From Deltaproteobacteria bacterium (GTDB lineage Bacteria > Myxococcota_A > UBA9042 > DTJE01): a DNA stretch of 64,000 nt. Made by a program: the position numbers and the translations under genes. The stretch covers positions 1-64,000 of the forward strand of contig JAKPTZ010000071.1 of the NCBI GenBank assembly GCA_029555025.1, written 5' to 3'. Below the pieces are notes generated by a model. That model ran no database searches and was not told where the DNA came from. It saw only the letters and a list, made by a program, of their open reading frames with translations. Shown here in pieces: positions 1 to 9,176 of the stretch (positions within the stretch are counted from its first letter, which is position 1; every line of letters begins with the position of its first letter).

Positions 1-39
1 CAGGAACGTAAAGGCCAACCGGACGAACAGGACGAGTAA
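1..39 (+). CDS. 3' end of a CDS cut by the window edge
   Basis: Reading from base 1 gives twelve codons ending QERKGQPDEQDE and a TAA stop at 37-39. The charged tail is typical of a C-terminus. The body lies outside the window, so no function can be given. The only support is the open frame and the 110-base gap before the next signal peptide. Confidence 0.4.
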   Translation, partial: QERKGQPDEQDE

Positions 40-186
40 GACACCGAACCGGGCAGCGGAAGATAGGGTCGGCTCCCGCCGACCCTCAGACAACACCGAC
101 CACGATGTCCAGATTTCTACGGATCACGACGAGCGGCAACAGAAAAAACCGTGTCGGTAAGTAATGTTGTTTTTCGCGAGGTGGTT

Positions 187-1110
187 ATGAGGTATTCAAG
201 CATTCTGGGTACTTTCGGGCTTTGCTTGGTTCTTGCAGGGTGTGCCGGCGAATATCGGATGATGATCAAGAGGACGGCCCCGACAAAGCCGGTGGTTCAC
301 CAGGTTTCGGGATTGTCACGGGTACCCGCGAAGGTTCTTCTTCTGACCAGCGACGAAACCAAGCGTGCCGAACCCCAGGTTCAGCAGCAGCCGCAGTACC
401 AGCCGGACTACTACGCCCAGGGCGCCCAGCAGCCGGCATTCAACATTCTCCAGCTTTGGGGAATGGCCAGGCGTGGCCCGGCCCTTCCGGAAGCCAGTGC
501 GCTTCTGGACAAGGATTCGGCCGCGAATAACGCGCTCGTCAGTGCTGTCGAGCATTCCCTGATGGCAAAGGGCTTCCTTCTGGTTGACAAGGGCGTGGTT
601 TCCAGAATCGAACAGTATCTGGGCGCGAACAACCACAATACGCGCGAAAGCTGGAACACCCTTGAAAAGGCGCTTCTTCTTGGCAAGGAGACCGGCGCCG
701 ATGCCATCGTCCAGGTACGCACGATGAAGGTTTTCAAGGAAACCAAGATCTATGCGCTGAGAAACGGCGAAAACGTTTTCAATCCCGTTCCCGACAAGTA
801 CGGTTACAACCTGATGTGGTCCGGCCAGGGCTCGATCCTGCCGCGCGAATGGTGGTCGGTCATGGTTGAAATCCGGATGATCAACATCCAGGGCGAAGTG
901 ATCTGGGCCGGGTTCAAGGAAGTCAAGTTGACAGATGTCCTGCCGGAAGACTGGAAGGCCGTACTGCTGCCACAATTCGGCGGATACGCGATGGTCAGCG
1001 AGGCAAACATTCCATACGAAACTTACGCGAACGACGAGGCCCTTATCAGGAACAAGCTGACCGACGCCCTGTTTGAAATGCTTAACATGATTCCTTCGCC
1101 GACCAACTGA
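187..1110 (+). CDS. Predicted outer-membrane lipoprotein, CsgG/LpoB-like style
   Basis: This 307-residue protein opens with a lipoprotein signal peptide (basic MRYSS start, hydrophobic core, lipobox LAGC), so it is exported and lipidated. A GTG at 151 would add 12 residues ahead of the signal peptide and is less likely. A Gln/Pro/Tyr-rich stretch at about residues 60-85 acts as a linker. The mature part then shows the pattern of small lipoproteins in the CsgG, LpoB and DUF799 groups: a helix ending in 'GFLLVDKGVV', a 'GADAIVQV' strand, and later 'INIQGEVIWAG'. Membership is my inference from these patterns, not a proven match. A 60-residue lipoprotein gene follows 21 bases downstream on the same strand and is probably co-transcribed. 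Confidence 0.75.
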   Translation: MRYSSILGTFGLCLVLAGCAGEYRMMIKRTAPTKPVVHQVSGLSRVPAKVLLLTSDETKRAEPQVQQQPQYQPDYYAQGAQQPAFNILQLWGMARRGPALPEASALLDKDSAANNALVSAVEHSLMAKGFLLVDKGVVSRIEQYLGANNHNTRESWNTLEKALLLGKETGADAIVQVRTMKVFKETKIYALRNGENVFNPVPDKYGYNLMWSGQGSILPREWWSVMVEIRMINIQGEVIWAGFKEVKLTDVLPEDWKAVLLPQFGGYAMVSEANIPYETYANDEALIRNKLTDALFEMLNMIPSPTN

Positions 1111-1131
1111 TTTCGGTGGATTGGAGACTTT

Positions 1132-1314
1132 ATGATGAAACGTTTTGCGACGATTCTGGCTCTTTCGATCCTTTGTCTTACCGCGCTGGCAGCGCTTGGG
1201 GGATGCCAGGAACAGCAGGTTCGCCGTTATCCGTTCTGCCTGTCCGATGGGGACTGCAACAAGGGTCAGATCTGTGTCAGCCAGCTTTGCACCAGCCCCA
1301 CGAGAACCCAATAA
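1132..1314 (+). CDS. Mini-lipoprotein with a single Cys module
   Basis: This 60-residue protein starts at the second of the adjacent ATG codons' frame, with an AT-rich 5' end after a GGAG at about 1121. It has a signal peptide ending in LGGC, which leaves about 36 mature residues. These contain one C-x5-C-x5-C-x4-C unit (FCLSDGDCNKGQICVSQLC). The same unit occurs near the N-terminus of the large lipoproteins at 11080 and 46566, where it sits just after the lipid anchor. Here the module stands alone, like a displayed single domain. Its function is unknown, and four cysteines suggest two disulfides. It is probably co-transcribed with the lipoprotein gene upstream. Confidence 0.65.
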   Translation: MMKRFATILALSILCLTALAALGGCQEQQVRRYPFCLSDGDCNKGQICVSQLCTSPTRTQ

Positions 1315-1350
1315 AGTTCATTTGCGCTTGGGAACAGTTACCTGCCCGTG

Positions 1351-2778
1351 CTATTGGGCTGGAACGACGACCCTGAAACCAACATCAATGAAGAACCGAT
1401 CCGGGTTCTCGGCATCACGTGCCGCCGATCGGGTGGCGGCCTGAAAGGACAGCCAGCCGGCGCCGCGAACCGATCGCAGGCTGCCCCTTTTTGGACCGAC
1501 GTATCCCGGCGCTGTCGAGCCCGGTTCATAGCGCGCGGAATACCAGTCGCGAACCCATTCCCGCAGGTTTCCATCCAGGTCACACGGCCGGCCGGTCGGG
1601 GAATCGGCGCGAAGTGAACAGACCAGGGCCGGGCCGTTCTGACCACAGCCCGGGGTGACGCCACGGATGATCGCGCCGGGACACTGCGGCGCGACGGTGG
1701 CGCTGGCCCAGGCAAAGCCGCCGGAGCCACCACGCGCAACGAACTCCCATTCCGACTCGGCTGGAAGCCGGCCACCCGCCCAGGCCGCGAACTGCTCGGC
1801 CTGTGCCCAGGTAACACAATTCACGGGCATCCCGGCCTTGCGATTCACCCATGTGCATCCCTTTTCGACCCCGGGCTCGGAACAGCGGCCGGCCTGGACG
1901 CAACGGGAGTACTGCTCAACAGTGACTTCGGTTCGGGTTACAAAGAAAGGCGGCAGGGTCACGTCATGAACCGGGCGTTCGTCGGCCTGTCCGTCGGGAT
2001 CGCCCATGCGGAATGTGCCGCCCGGGACATAAACCCAGGAATGGCCGGCCGGATCCGATGGGGCCGAAGGCTGCTTTCCCGACCTGGAGGGGCGGACGGC
2101 CGTTCCGTCATCCCGGGGGCCTCGGGCCTGGTTGGGGTTAACAACGACTGGCGGTGCGTTGCCAGCCACGGCGGCAGGCTGGGAAGCGATCTGGGAAACC
2201 GGCTGCGGCGCGTCGCCGCGCAGGGTTGCCGCAACGGAAATGACCGCGGCCTTCAGCCCCTTGACCGAACAGTCGAAATCGACCGTAGATGCGTCGATCG
2301 TCAGCTCGGTTCGAAAATCGTACATGGTCACGCTTAATGAACATTCATCGGAAACCTTCAGGATCTTGGATACAACCCCGACATCGGCATGGATTGCCGC
2401 GCCAAGTTCGATACGGCACAGATCGTCAAAGCAATCGTCCCAGGACGTAACCTTCTGTTCCGAAAGCCGTTTACGGATGTCGGACTCGGCCATGATGGAA
2501 AAGCGGCCGCCTCGCGCAAGGTTCACCGAAAGGATTTCACGAACGGCAGACAACTCCGGCGACGAAAGGGTCATCCCGACCGTCGAGATGGGAAACACAA
2601 GCAAGGGGACGATGCGCTCGCCACCCGAATCGTGATTTGCGTAACCGCCGGCCTGCATCGCGATGACGCCCACCGGCTTGCCGTCTGCCGGGCCACCGGC
2701 AAGCAGCAGGCAGCACAGTACGACCGTGCCGGAAATCATCAGACTAACGAACCGGGACTGATTGTTGCTGGTCTTCAT
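1351..2778 (-). CDS. Exported SUMF1/FGE-like domain protein
   Basis: This 475-residue protein has a type I signal peptide (SLMISGTVVLCCLLLAGG, no lipobox Cys). Residues about 30-190 resemble the TolB-like or CsgG-like N-terminal modules of myxobacterial proteins, with 'SELSAVREILSVNLARGGRFSI'-type helices given here only in outline. A Pro/Ala/Gln linker precedes a SUMF1 (formylglycine-generating-enzyme-like) domain at about 246-475, recognised by VYVPGGTFRMG, the 'RTEVTVEQY' strand, 'LPAESEWEFVARGG' and a C-terminal 'VGFRVV'. The catalytic Cys pair of true FGEs is absent: after RGAGW come FQAATRSAARD. I chose the ATG at 2778 over a TTG at 2832 that overlaps the xseB stop, because it gives a normal signal peptide. 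It follows xseB and may be co-transcribed. Confidence 0.8.
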   Translation of the reverse strand: MKTSNNQSRFVSLMISGTVVLCCLLLAGGPADGKPVGVIAMQAGGYANHDSGGERIVPLLVFPISTVGMTLSSPELSAVREILSVNLARGGRFSIMAESDIRKRLSEQKVTSWDDCFDDLCRIELGAAIHADVGVVSKILKVSDECSLSVTMYDFRTELTIDASTVDFDCSVKGLKAAVISVAATLRGDAPQPVSQIASQPAAVAGNAPPVVVNPNQARGPRDDGTAVRPSRSGKQPSAPSDPAGHSWVYVPGGTFRMGDPDGQADERPVHDVTLPPFFVTRTEVTVEQYSRCVQAGRCSEPGVEKGCTWVNRKAGMPVNCVTWAQAEQFAAWAGGRLPAESEWEFVARGGSGGFAWASATVAPQCPGAIIRGVTPGCGQNGPALVCSLRADSPTGRPCDLDGNLREWVRDWYSARYEPGSTAPGYVGPKRGSLRSVRGAGWLSFQAATRSAARDAENPDRFFIDVGFRVVVPAQ

Positions 2779-2828
2779 CCACGCGATGTTAATAGACACC
2801 AAGCCGGAAATAAAGGCGGAAAGGCGGA

Positions 2829-3074
2829 TCAATCTTCCACGTTATTCAAGGAGATTGGGACGGTCGTCTGGTTGCCGTTTTCGTCGATCGCCACAAGCTG
2901 GGCAAGACGGCCCCTGGCGGCGGCCAGTTTTGCATTGGCATCCCGGTACGCGCTCATGCCGTCTTCGTAAAGCTTCAGGGATTGCTCGAGATCAAGGTCG
3001 TCCTGTTCCAGCTTCTGAAGGATGTCGTCAATCTGGCCAAGCAACTGTTCAAAGGTCTTTTCGGTTGTTTCCAT
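2829..3074 (-). CDS. xseB: Exodeoxyribonuclease VII small subunit
   Basis: This 81-residue protein matches XseB in length and pattern: 'FEQLLGQIDDILQKLE' followed by 'LDLEQSLKLYEDGM', the conserved helical hairpin that packs on the large subunit. With XseA it forms the enzyme that degrades single-stranded DNA to short oligonucleotides. The large-subunit gene is not adjacent in this window. The C-terminal tail after 'GRLAQLVAIDENG' is variable in the family. The gene is divergent from the helicase gene, with about 235 bases between the starts. Confidence 0.92.
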   Translation of the reverse strand: METTEKTFEQLLGQIDDILQKLEQDDLDLEQSLKLYEDGMSAYRDANAKLAAARGRLAQLVAIDENGNQTTVPISLNNVED

Positions 3075-3309
3075 TCGGTCACCAATTCCATCAGACGCAG
3101 TAATTATCGTTCACCGCGGGCGGGCGTGCCACTTTACAACACGTGATATTTTTTGTACCTTGACGCGGCAGGTCGCGAACCGACGGATTCGATCCACCGT
3201 GCGGGACCTGGCCGCGACACGAAGCGGGACGCGCGGACACAATCCGCCACACAGGAATAACGCAATCGATACGACTGAATTGAACGAACCGACAATCGAC
3301 ACGACAGAA

Positions 3310-4755
3310 ATGACTTTCGAGACCATGGGATTGCCGCCCTGGCTGCTTGACGGGGTTCGCGCCATGGGTTTCGAACGCCCGATGGAGGTTCAGGCCCGCT
3401 GCTTCGGCCCCGCCATGGACGGACGCGACCTGGTGGTGCAGTCACGAACCGGTTCCGGCAAGACCGCGGCTTTCACCCTGCCCCTTCTGGCGCAGGTGAA
3501 GCCAACCGGGATCCCGACCGTTCTGGCCCTTGGCCCGACAAGGGAACTTGCCCTTCAAGTGCATGGAGTGATCGAGCAGCTCGGCAAGCCGGGCGGTCTT
3601 CGCAGCGCCTGCATTTACGGCGGGACCGGTTTCACGGCCCAGCTTGAGGCGCTTCATGACGGCGTCGATATTGTGGTCGGCACGCCTGGCCGCATACTGG
3701 ATCATGCCAGGCGGGGAACCCTGAAGCTTTCGGGAATCACCAGGGTCGTGCTTGACGAGGCCGACGAAATGCTTTCGGCCGGCTTTTACGAGGACGTCCG
3801 TGCCATCCTGCGAATGATCCGGAAGATCGAGCAGATGTTCCTGTTCTCCGCGACCATCGAGCCCGGAATCGAAAACCTGATTTCCGACATGATGGTTGAT
3901 CCGGTTCACGTCAACCTTTCCGGTGACCGGGTCGATGTCGATCGGATTGAAAACGTCGCGTACCTGATCGAGGAAGAAGGCCCCCGCATACGCTCGCTGG
4001 TTTCCGTGCTTGAATCGGAAGACCCCGGCGCGGCAATCATTTTCTGCAATACCAGAAAAACCACCGAGTCGGTCACTGCATACCTTAGGCGACGGGGATA
4101 CGACGCCGCCATCCTGAACAGCGACCTGCCGCAGAAACAGCGAGAGGCCGTCATCCAGAGGATGCGGGACGGCCGACAGAACCTTCTGGTCGCGACCGAC
4201 ATCGCCGCGCGCGGCATCGACATCTCTTTTCTGCCGTGCGTGATTCATTTCGATCTTCCCGACGATACGCAGCAGTACATTCACCGGACGGGGCGCACCG
4301 GGCGCGTCGATCGACGGGGACGTGCCGTCTCGCTTCTTTCGGCCCGGGATCTGCACAACCTCAAACGCATTGAATACAGGTACGGAATCAAGCTGGAACG
4401 GGCACAGCTTCCAAGCCGCGAGGAGACACTTAAGATGCTTGCGCTTCGAAGGATTCGCGAACTCAAGGAAAAGGCCGACTGCCAGCCCGTCATTCCCGAC
4501 GAGTTCCAGGCTATCGCAAAGGAAATCATTACGGATCCGGATGCCGAAACGCTTGTCGCGATGCTTGTTGACCAGTACCTTTCGGCCGGAACGACGGCCG
4601 GCGGAAGCGTTTCCAGCGACCGCGGCTATGACGACCCGACCAGGACGGAATCCGGCGATGGCGCGTCCCCCGGCGGTCACGGCGAACGCCCCCGGCCACC
4701 TCGCAAGGATGGCGGTTCGCGTCGTGGATCGGGCGGACGCCCAGGACGCAGATAG
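3310..4755 (+). CDS. DEAD-box ATP-dependent RNA helicase
   Basis: This 481-residue protein carries the full DEAD-box set: Q motif (GFERPMEVQ), Walker A SRTGSGKT, PTRELALQ, GTPGR, LDEADEML, SAT, the 'ATDIAARGID' motif and HRTGRTGR. It would unwind short RNA duplexes in ribosome assembly or mRNA decay. After the two RecA domains (to about residue 360) there is a helical extension and a C-terminal low-complexity tail rich in Gly, Arg, Ser and Asp, typical of RNA-binding tails. It has no DbpA or CsdA-type RRM that I can see, so I give no gene symbol. The ATG at 3310 places the Q motif about 20 residues from the start. A TTG about 30 bases upstream is the alternative. No strong Shine-Dalgarno sequence marks either start. 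Confidence 0.92.
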   Translation: MTFETMGLPPWLLDGVRAMGFERPMEVQARCFGPAMDGRDLVVQSRTGSGKTAAFTLPLLAQVKPTGIPTVLALGPTRELALQVHGVIEQLGKPGGLRSACIYGGTGFTAQLEALHDGVDIVVGTPGRILDHARRGTLKLSGITRVVLDEADEMLSAGFYEDVRAILRMIRKIEQMFLFSATIEPGIENLISDMMVDPVHVNLSGDRVDVDRIENVAYLIEEEGPRIRSLVSVLESEDPGAAIIFCNTRKTTESVTAYLRRRGYDAAILNSDLPQKQREAVIQRMRDGRQNLLVATDIAARGIDISFLPCVIHFDLPDDTQQYIHRTGRTGRVDRRGRAVSLLSARDLHNLKRIEYRYGIKLERAQLPSREETLKMLALRRIRELKEKADCQPVIPDEFQAIAKEIITDPDAETLVAMLVDQYLSAGTTAGGSVSSDRGYDDPTRTESGDGASPGGHGERPRPPRKDGGSRRGSGGRPGRR

Positions 4756-4806
4756 CCCGCAAGGGGATGTCCCGACCGTGGCACCCTGCCATATCGATGT
4801 CAGAGG

Positions 4807-4833
4807 TTGACACCAATTTGTCCATGTTATTGA
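4807..4833 (+). promoter_or_regulatory. Possible sigma70-type promoter ahead of the protease pair
   Basis: A perfect TTGACA lies at 4807-4812, in an AT-rich stretch that stands out in this GC-rich DNA. A TATTGA hexamer at 4828-4833 gives a short 15-base spacer. It lies about 90 bases upstream of the propeptide gene start. The spacing is suboptimal, so this is a weak call. Confidence 0.25.
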
Positions 4834-4921
4834 TTAATTGAATGTATTCCGTTGCTGGCCCGCATCGCGATATGTATCATTGCCCGCTGGCTTCCGGCCC
4901 CTTCTTTCGATGGATGAAAAG

Positions 4922-5677
4922 ATGAAAACGAGAGTGAAAATCACACTGACTGCCGCGACGATTCTTCTTGCGACTTCCGCCGGCGCTTTGGCACTCGAAC
5001 CAAATGGACGCTTCGATTCGAACGTTTCTGGACGGCCCGCTGCCATCAAGGCCATCGAATCGACTTTCGGCCAGGGCGCCGGCATCGTTTTCGACGATCA
5101 CCTGCGCATTCGGATCACCGGCTTGGCCCGCTCGGGCAAGTTCAGGGCACCGGCATTGGCCGACAAGGCGCCGATGCGCCAGGCTCCGGACATTCATCGG
5201 GCTGCCGCTGATGTGTTGTCGGCAATACGGCCCATACTGTGGGGCGACCGCACGATATCGCCACTTGAAACAAGAGTTGAATCATCGAGGTTCGGACACC
5301 AGGCATTCATGACTATCACACTGGACGGCGCCCCGGTCATCGACCAGGTCATCCGGATCCAGGCCGATCAAGACGGGGTTGTCCAGTCGGTAAGCTCGAC
5401 CCTTCCGGCGACGTTTGATGGGCTGACGGTCATCCGTGATTCTGAAAAGGTCACCATGGCTGCTGCCATGAAGGCCATCTGCGACCATGCGGCGGCAAGG
5501 TATGACGGACTTATCTGCCCGAAACAGGTTCAGCGCGTCTGGTTCAGGGACGGCATGACCCTGGTTCCGGGCGGAAGAATGCTGTTGCGTTCCGCCGACA
5601 TGGGAAGTCTGCTCGAGGCGATTGTCGATCTGCGAACCGGTGAAATTGTGCGCTTCGCCGAACTGGCCAGGAGGTGA
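4922..5677 (+). CDS. Secreted FTP/PepSY-like propeptide as a separate protein
   Basis: This 251-residue exported protein begins with MKTRVKITL and a cleavable signal peptide ending ALALE. The middle (about 120-170) has the look of the fungalysin/thermolysin propeptide (FTP) fold: 'GHQAFMTITLDGAPVIDQ', then 'IRIQADQDGVVQSVSS', with a PepSY-like final region. In M4/M36 proteases this region is the N-terminal part of the same chain and acts as folding chaperone and inhibitor. Here it ends at its own stop, and the protease gene begins 4 bases later with its GGAGG inside the last codons of this gene. The pair is therefore probably translated together. The propeptide role is inference from pattern and position. 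Confidence 0.7.
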   Translation: MKTRVKITLTAATILLATSAGALALEPNGRFDSNVSGRPAAIKAIESTFGQGAGIVFDDHLRIRITGLARSGKFRAPALADKAPMRQAPDIHRAAADVLSAIRPILWGDRTISPLETRVESSRFGHQAFMTITLDGAPVIDQVIRIQADQDGVVQSVSSTLPATFDGLTVIRDSEKVTMAAAMKAICDHAAARYDGLICPKQVQRVWFRDGMTLVPGGRMLLRSADMGSLLEAIVDLRTGEIVRFAELARR

Positions 5678-5681
5678 CCCG

Positions 5682-7511
5682 ATGAGAAAAGCGATATTTG
5701 GATTGACGATTGCGGTCACACTTTCGGTCGGATGTGGAAGCGACTGGATTGCCGGTTACGATTTGATTGATGACGCCGTCGTGGCCGACATCGCATCGGA
5801 TCTGGTTCCCGGCGATTCGACCGGCGACCCCGGGGTCGATGCAAATCGCGGCGACGTTGTCGAGGACGCCGCTGACAACGGGGATGTTGCCGTCGATGCG
5901 GTCGGTGAGACCGTTTCGCCCGTCGATTCAACCGAAGTCCTGGCCGAGGATGCGGTACAGACCGACCTGAACGTTCCCTTCATGGAAGAACGTGCCGGGT
6001 GGGCCTGGAATTCTTCGCCGCTTGACGGGGAGCCGACCCAGGTCGTTTACCGGCACCTTGAATCCCGCCAGGGAAAACTGACGGGAAAATTCGCCGATGT
6101 CTGGAACTGCCTTCGCGAGGACGGCGGGCCGATCGAGCAGATGTATTGGGACGGCATTGTCTATGATATCCAGCTTTGCCATTACAAGCAAACAGTGGTG
6201 CCCGGCCCGGATGGAACCTACCTGCATGTGCTGCCCCCGGAAAGCGCCAGGGACGGGAACGATCCGTTCGCGGAAGGCCACACTTACTACTGCGTGAACC
6301 GCGTCCACGATTTCTTCACTGATCAGTTCGGCCATACAGACAACGACCGCAGCCTGCAGTGCGTGGTCAACATGGGTTTCCAGGTTCTTGGCAGTCCGGG
6401 ATGGATGCCGCTTGATAACGCCGCTTTCCTGCCGGACGCTTCATACGGATTTATGGGGTTCAACATGGGCGACGGTGAACTACTGGCGTTCGGCCAGGGA
6501 CGCCGACTCGACTTTTCCAGCGACTCGTCGGTCGTTTTTCACGAATACACGCACTTCCTTGTCGGGCGCGACAGGCTGTCGCTTAACACTGGCGACAAGT
6601 ACGGCTTCTCGGGGGATCCGCCCGGAATGAACGAAGGTTTCGCGGACTATTTCGCCAGCACCATCCTGGACTACCCGGTTCTTGGCGAGTACAGCCTTGG
6701 CGACGATTCACGCGACCTGTCAGAGTTCAAGCGCTGCCCGGATCATTACGTCGGCGAATCACACTACGATGGGCGAATCTGGTCATCCACGCTCTGGGAC
6801 ATCCGCACTAAGCTTGGCATCACACTTGCCGACGAACTCGCTTACAGGACGCTGATCGCGACCGAGATGACTTCGACATTCAAGACAGCTTCAGAAAGTC
6901 TGCTTGAAATCGCCGGCGAGATAAGCCCCGAAAATGTCGATGCGATCCGGGCAATCCTTGAAGAACACAACGTGCTTGATTGCTCCCGCGTCCTTGAGTA
7001 CGGCACGGATCTCGCTGAAAAGGGATACTACCTGCCCGGCAAGATGGACAGTTACGCGTACGAATTCCAGACAAGCGTGGCATCGCCATTCCAGTACCGG
7101 ATCGAGGTTCCCGAAGGATCAAACGGATTCCTGGTTTACTTCCTGGCCGAGGATATGTACGGGTACGACGAGGCGCCGGAAGTCAAACTGATGGTTAAGC
7201 GAGGCGAGGATCCGATCAACTGGAGCTACCGTGACCGCCCGGTTCCCGACGCCGACAAGTCGTTCGAGGCGACCCGCCTGAATTCCAAGGACGTGATGTT
7301 TACTGTTGCGGGAAGCTGCGTTACACCGGGCGTTTACCACGTCCAACTTCTTAACAAGGCATCCTATTCAATCGTTTCCCGTGTGAACACAGTGTCGTTC
7401 CCGGCCGATTTCTCGGAACTGACCTGGGATACCTGCCAACCGGCGGATGAAGGTATCGTTGAACAGGGCGCGGACGCGATCGAGTCAGACATCGTTGACG
7501 ATACAATATAA
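5682..7511 (+). CDS. M36-like zinc metalloprotease lipoprotein
   Basis: This 609-residue lipoprotein has a signal peptide ending LSVGC, then an Asp/Val-rich linker (about 25-105), then a peptidase domain. The zinc site is HEYTH at 287-291 with the third ligand Glu318 in MNEGFADYF. 'HYDGRIWSSTLWDIR' downstream is the usual M36 (fungalysin) companion motif. A beta-rich C-terminal domain (about 440-600) may be a binding module. Its own N-terminus has no propeptide, and the gene just upstream supplies an FTP-like one. It would act on the cell surface or in the periplasm against proteins or peptides. The start is fixed by GGAGG at about 5670. Confidence 0.87.
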   Translation: MRKAIFGLTIAVTLSVGCGSDWIAGYDLIDDAVVADIASDLVPGDSTGDPGVDANRGDVVEDAADNGDVAVDAVGETVSPVDSTEVLAEDAVQTDLNVPFMEERAGWAWNSSPLDGEPTQVVYRHLESRQGKLTGKFADVWNCLREDGGPIEQMYWDGIVYDIQLCHYKQTVVPGPDGTYLHVLPPESARDGNDPFAEGHTYYCVNRVHDFFTDQFGHTDNDRSLQCVVNMGFQVLGSPGWMPLDNAAFLPDASYGFMGFNMGDGELLAFGQGRRLDFSSDSSVVFHEYTHFLVGRDRLSLNTGDKYGFSGDPPGMNEGFADYFASTILDYPVLGEYSLGDDSRDLSEFKRCPDHYVGESHYDGRIWSSTLWDIRTKLGITLADELAYRTLIATEMTSTFKTASESLLEIAGEISPENVDAIRAILEEHNVLDCSRVLEYGTDLAEKGYYLPGKMDSYAYEFQTSVASPFQYRIEVPEGSNGFLVYFLAEDMYGYDEAPEVKLMVKRGEDPINWSYRDRPVPDADKSFEATRLNSKDVMFTVAGSCVTPGVYHVQLLNKASYSIVSRVNTVSFPADFSELTWDTCQPADEGIVEQGADAIESDIVDDTI

Positions 7512-9176
7512 TTGTTAAGAATCAACAACATACGCGTTCCGATTTCGCAGGCTGGCGACATTTCCAGTGCCGCAGCGAACGCAATTGGCGTGAACGAATC
7601 GGCAATTTGCGAATTGAGGTTCGTTCGAAAGTCGGTCGATGCGCGTCATCGCCAGCGCCCCGTTCTTGTCATGTCTGTCGATGTGGAGCTTGGGCCGGCC
7701 AATTCCATGCGGATTGACACGCTGTCTCTTGCACCAGGGATTACTGTCGAACCCGTCGAATCAGTCCGGTACGACCTGCCACAGCCTGGCGGCGCCCCGC
7801 TTCCTTCGCGTCCGGTCGTCATCGGCACCGGCCCGGCCGGCTTGTTCTGCGCTCTTACCCTTGCGCGGGCAGGGTACGCTCCGATAGTCCTTGATCGCGG
7901 TGATTCGGTTGCCGAACGCACCGGCTGCGTCGGGCGCTTCTGGGGCGGAGGCCAGCTTGATTGCGATTCAAACGTCCAGTTCGGGGAAGGCGGCGCAGGC
8001 ACGTTTTCCGACGGTAAGCTGACAACCCGCATCCGCGATCCCAGGTGCGCCGAAGTCCTTCGACAGTTCGTTGCGGCCGGGGCACCCCCGGAAATCGAGT
8101 GGGAGCACCTTCCACACATCGGGACGGATCGACTTCGGGTGGTCATCCCGGCAATGACAGCCATGATTCGGACGCTTGGCGGCGAAGTTCACTTCAGGTG
8201 CCGCGTCGATTCCATCGTGTTCGGCAGAAGCAAAGAAGTCACCGGCGTTAAATGCGCCGATGGGCGTTCGTTTGGCACCTGCGCGGTCGTCCTGGCAACC
8301 GGACACAGCGCCCGCGACACATTTGAGATGCTTGCGCGGCAAGGGGTCGAAATGACACCGAAGCCGTTTGCCGTCGGCCTGCGGATCGAGCATTCCCAGA
8401 AAATGATCGACGCGGCCCAGTACGGCGATTTCGCCGGGCACCCCGCCCTGCCGCCGGCTGTTTACAAGCTTGCCGAAAGGATTGACGATCGCCGTTCCGC
8501 ATGGTCCTTCTGCATGTGCCCGGGTGGTTCAATCATCAACGCCGCGTCGGAAGCCGACGGCGTGGTGACAAACGGCATGTCCAACCTTGCACGTGACGGA
8601 CGCACGGCAAACAGCGCGATCGTCGTCAATGTCGGTCACGATGACTTTGCAGATCACGGCCCGCTGGGCGGGGTCGAGTTCCAGCGATCCATCGAGCGCG
8701 CCGCGTTCGCCATGGTTCGGGCGGGGCGTCTTCCTTCGGGTTACGGACGTTCGACCCCAGTCACGATTCGCGATGGCATGCCGGCTACGACAGTCGGCAA
8801 CCTGCTTGGGCTCTCGCCACCCGCCACGGCCTCCGGCGGACATGGCCGCGGCCCGGCACGCTCGGGGTCTGCCGGCGGCAGGGATGCGGCCCCGTACCTT
8901 CCCGCGTTCGTTACGGACACCATCGCCCGGGCGCTTCCGATAATGGGTCGGAAAATTCGTGGATTCGACAACCCTGGCACGGTCCTGGTCGGCCCCGAAA
9001 CACGCACATCTTCGCCATTGCGGATCCCCCGGGGGCCCGACTTCCAGGCCGTCCGCAATCCCGGTCTTTATCCATGCGGGGAAGGCGCCGGTTACGCCGG
9101 CGGCATCGTCTCGGCGGCCGTTGACGGAATCCACGTCGCGGAAGCCATCATCACCCGCTTCAAACCCGGCTACTGA
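7512..9176 (+). CDS. FAD-dependent oxidoreductase, COG2509 family
   Basis: This 554-residue protein is a predicted cytoplasmic flavoprotein of the COG2509 type. It has an N-terminal 'LRINNIRVPIS' region and 'RKSVDARHRQRP', a dinucleotide-binding motif VVIGTGPAGLFCALTLARAG, the family signature 'GEGGAGTFSDGKLTTR', and a C-terminal FAD motif 'PCGEGAGYAGGI'. Substrates of this family are not defined. The proposed start is a TTG directly abutting the TAA of the protease gene, with no clear Shine-Dalgarno sequence, so the exact N-terminus is uncertain. Close packing suggests readthrough transcription from the protease operon. A Gly/Ala/Pro-rich insert at about 440-460 is not usual for the family. 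Confidence 0.88.
   Translation: MLRINNIRVPISQAGDISSAAANAIGVNESAICELRFVRKSVDARHRQRPVLVMSVDVELGPANSMRIDTLSLAPGITVEPVESVRYDLPQPGGAPLPSRPVVIGTGPAGLFCALTLARAGYAPIVLDRGDSVAERTGCVGRFWGGGQLDCDSNVQFGEGGAGTFSDGKLTTRIRDPRCAEVLRQFVAAGAPPEIEWEHLPHIGTDRLRVVIPAMTAMIRTLGGEVHFRCRVDSIVFGRSKEVTGVKCADGRSFGTCAVVLATGHSARDTFEMLARQGVEMTPKPFAVGLRIEHSQKMIDAAQYGDFAGHPALPPAVYKLAERIDDRRSAWSFCMCPGGSIINAASEADGVVTNGMSNLARDGRTANSAIVVNVGHDDFADHGPLGGVEFQRSIERAAFAMVRAGRLPSGYGRSTPVTIRDGMPATTVGNLLGLSPPATASGGHGRGPARSGSAGGRDAAPYLPAFVTDTIARALPIMGRKIRGFDNPGTVLVGPETRTSSPLRIPRGPDFQAVRNPGLYPCGEGAGYAGGIVSAAVDGIHVAEAIITRFKPGY

Noticed and set aside
316-1311. Long minus-strand open frame opposite the first lipoprotein
   Set aside because: High-GC shadow of the real plus-strand gene. 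The real gene has signal peptide, codon bias and a stop in the expected place.
3442-4680. 412-codon minus-strand frame opposite the helicase
   Set aside because: Composition is that of an antisense shadow. The helicase motifs on the other strand are complete.
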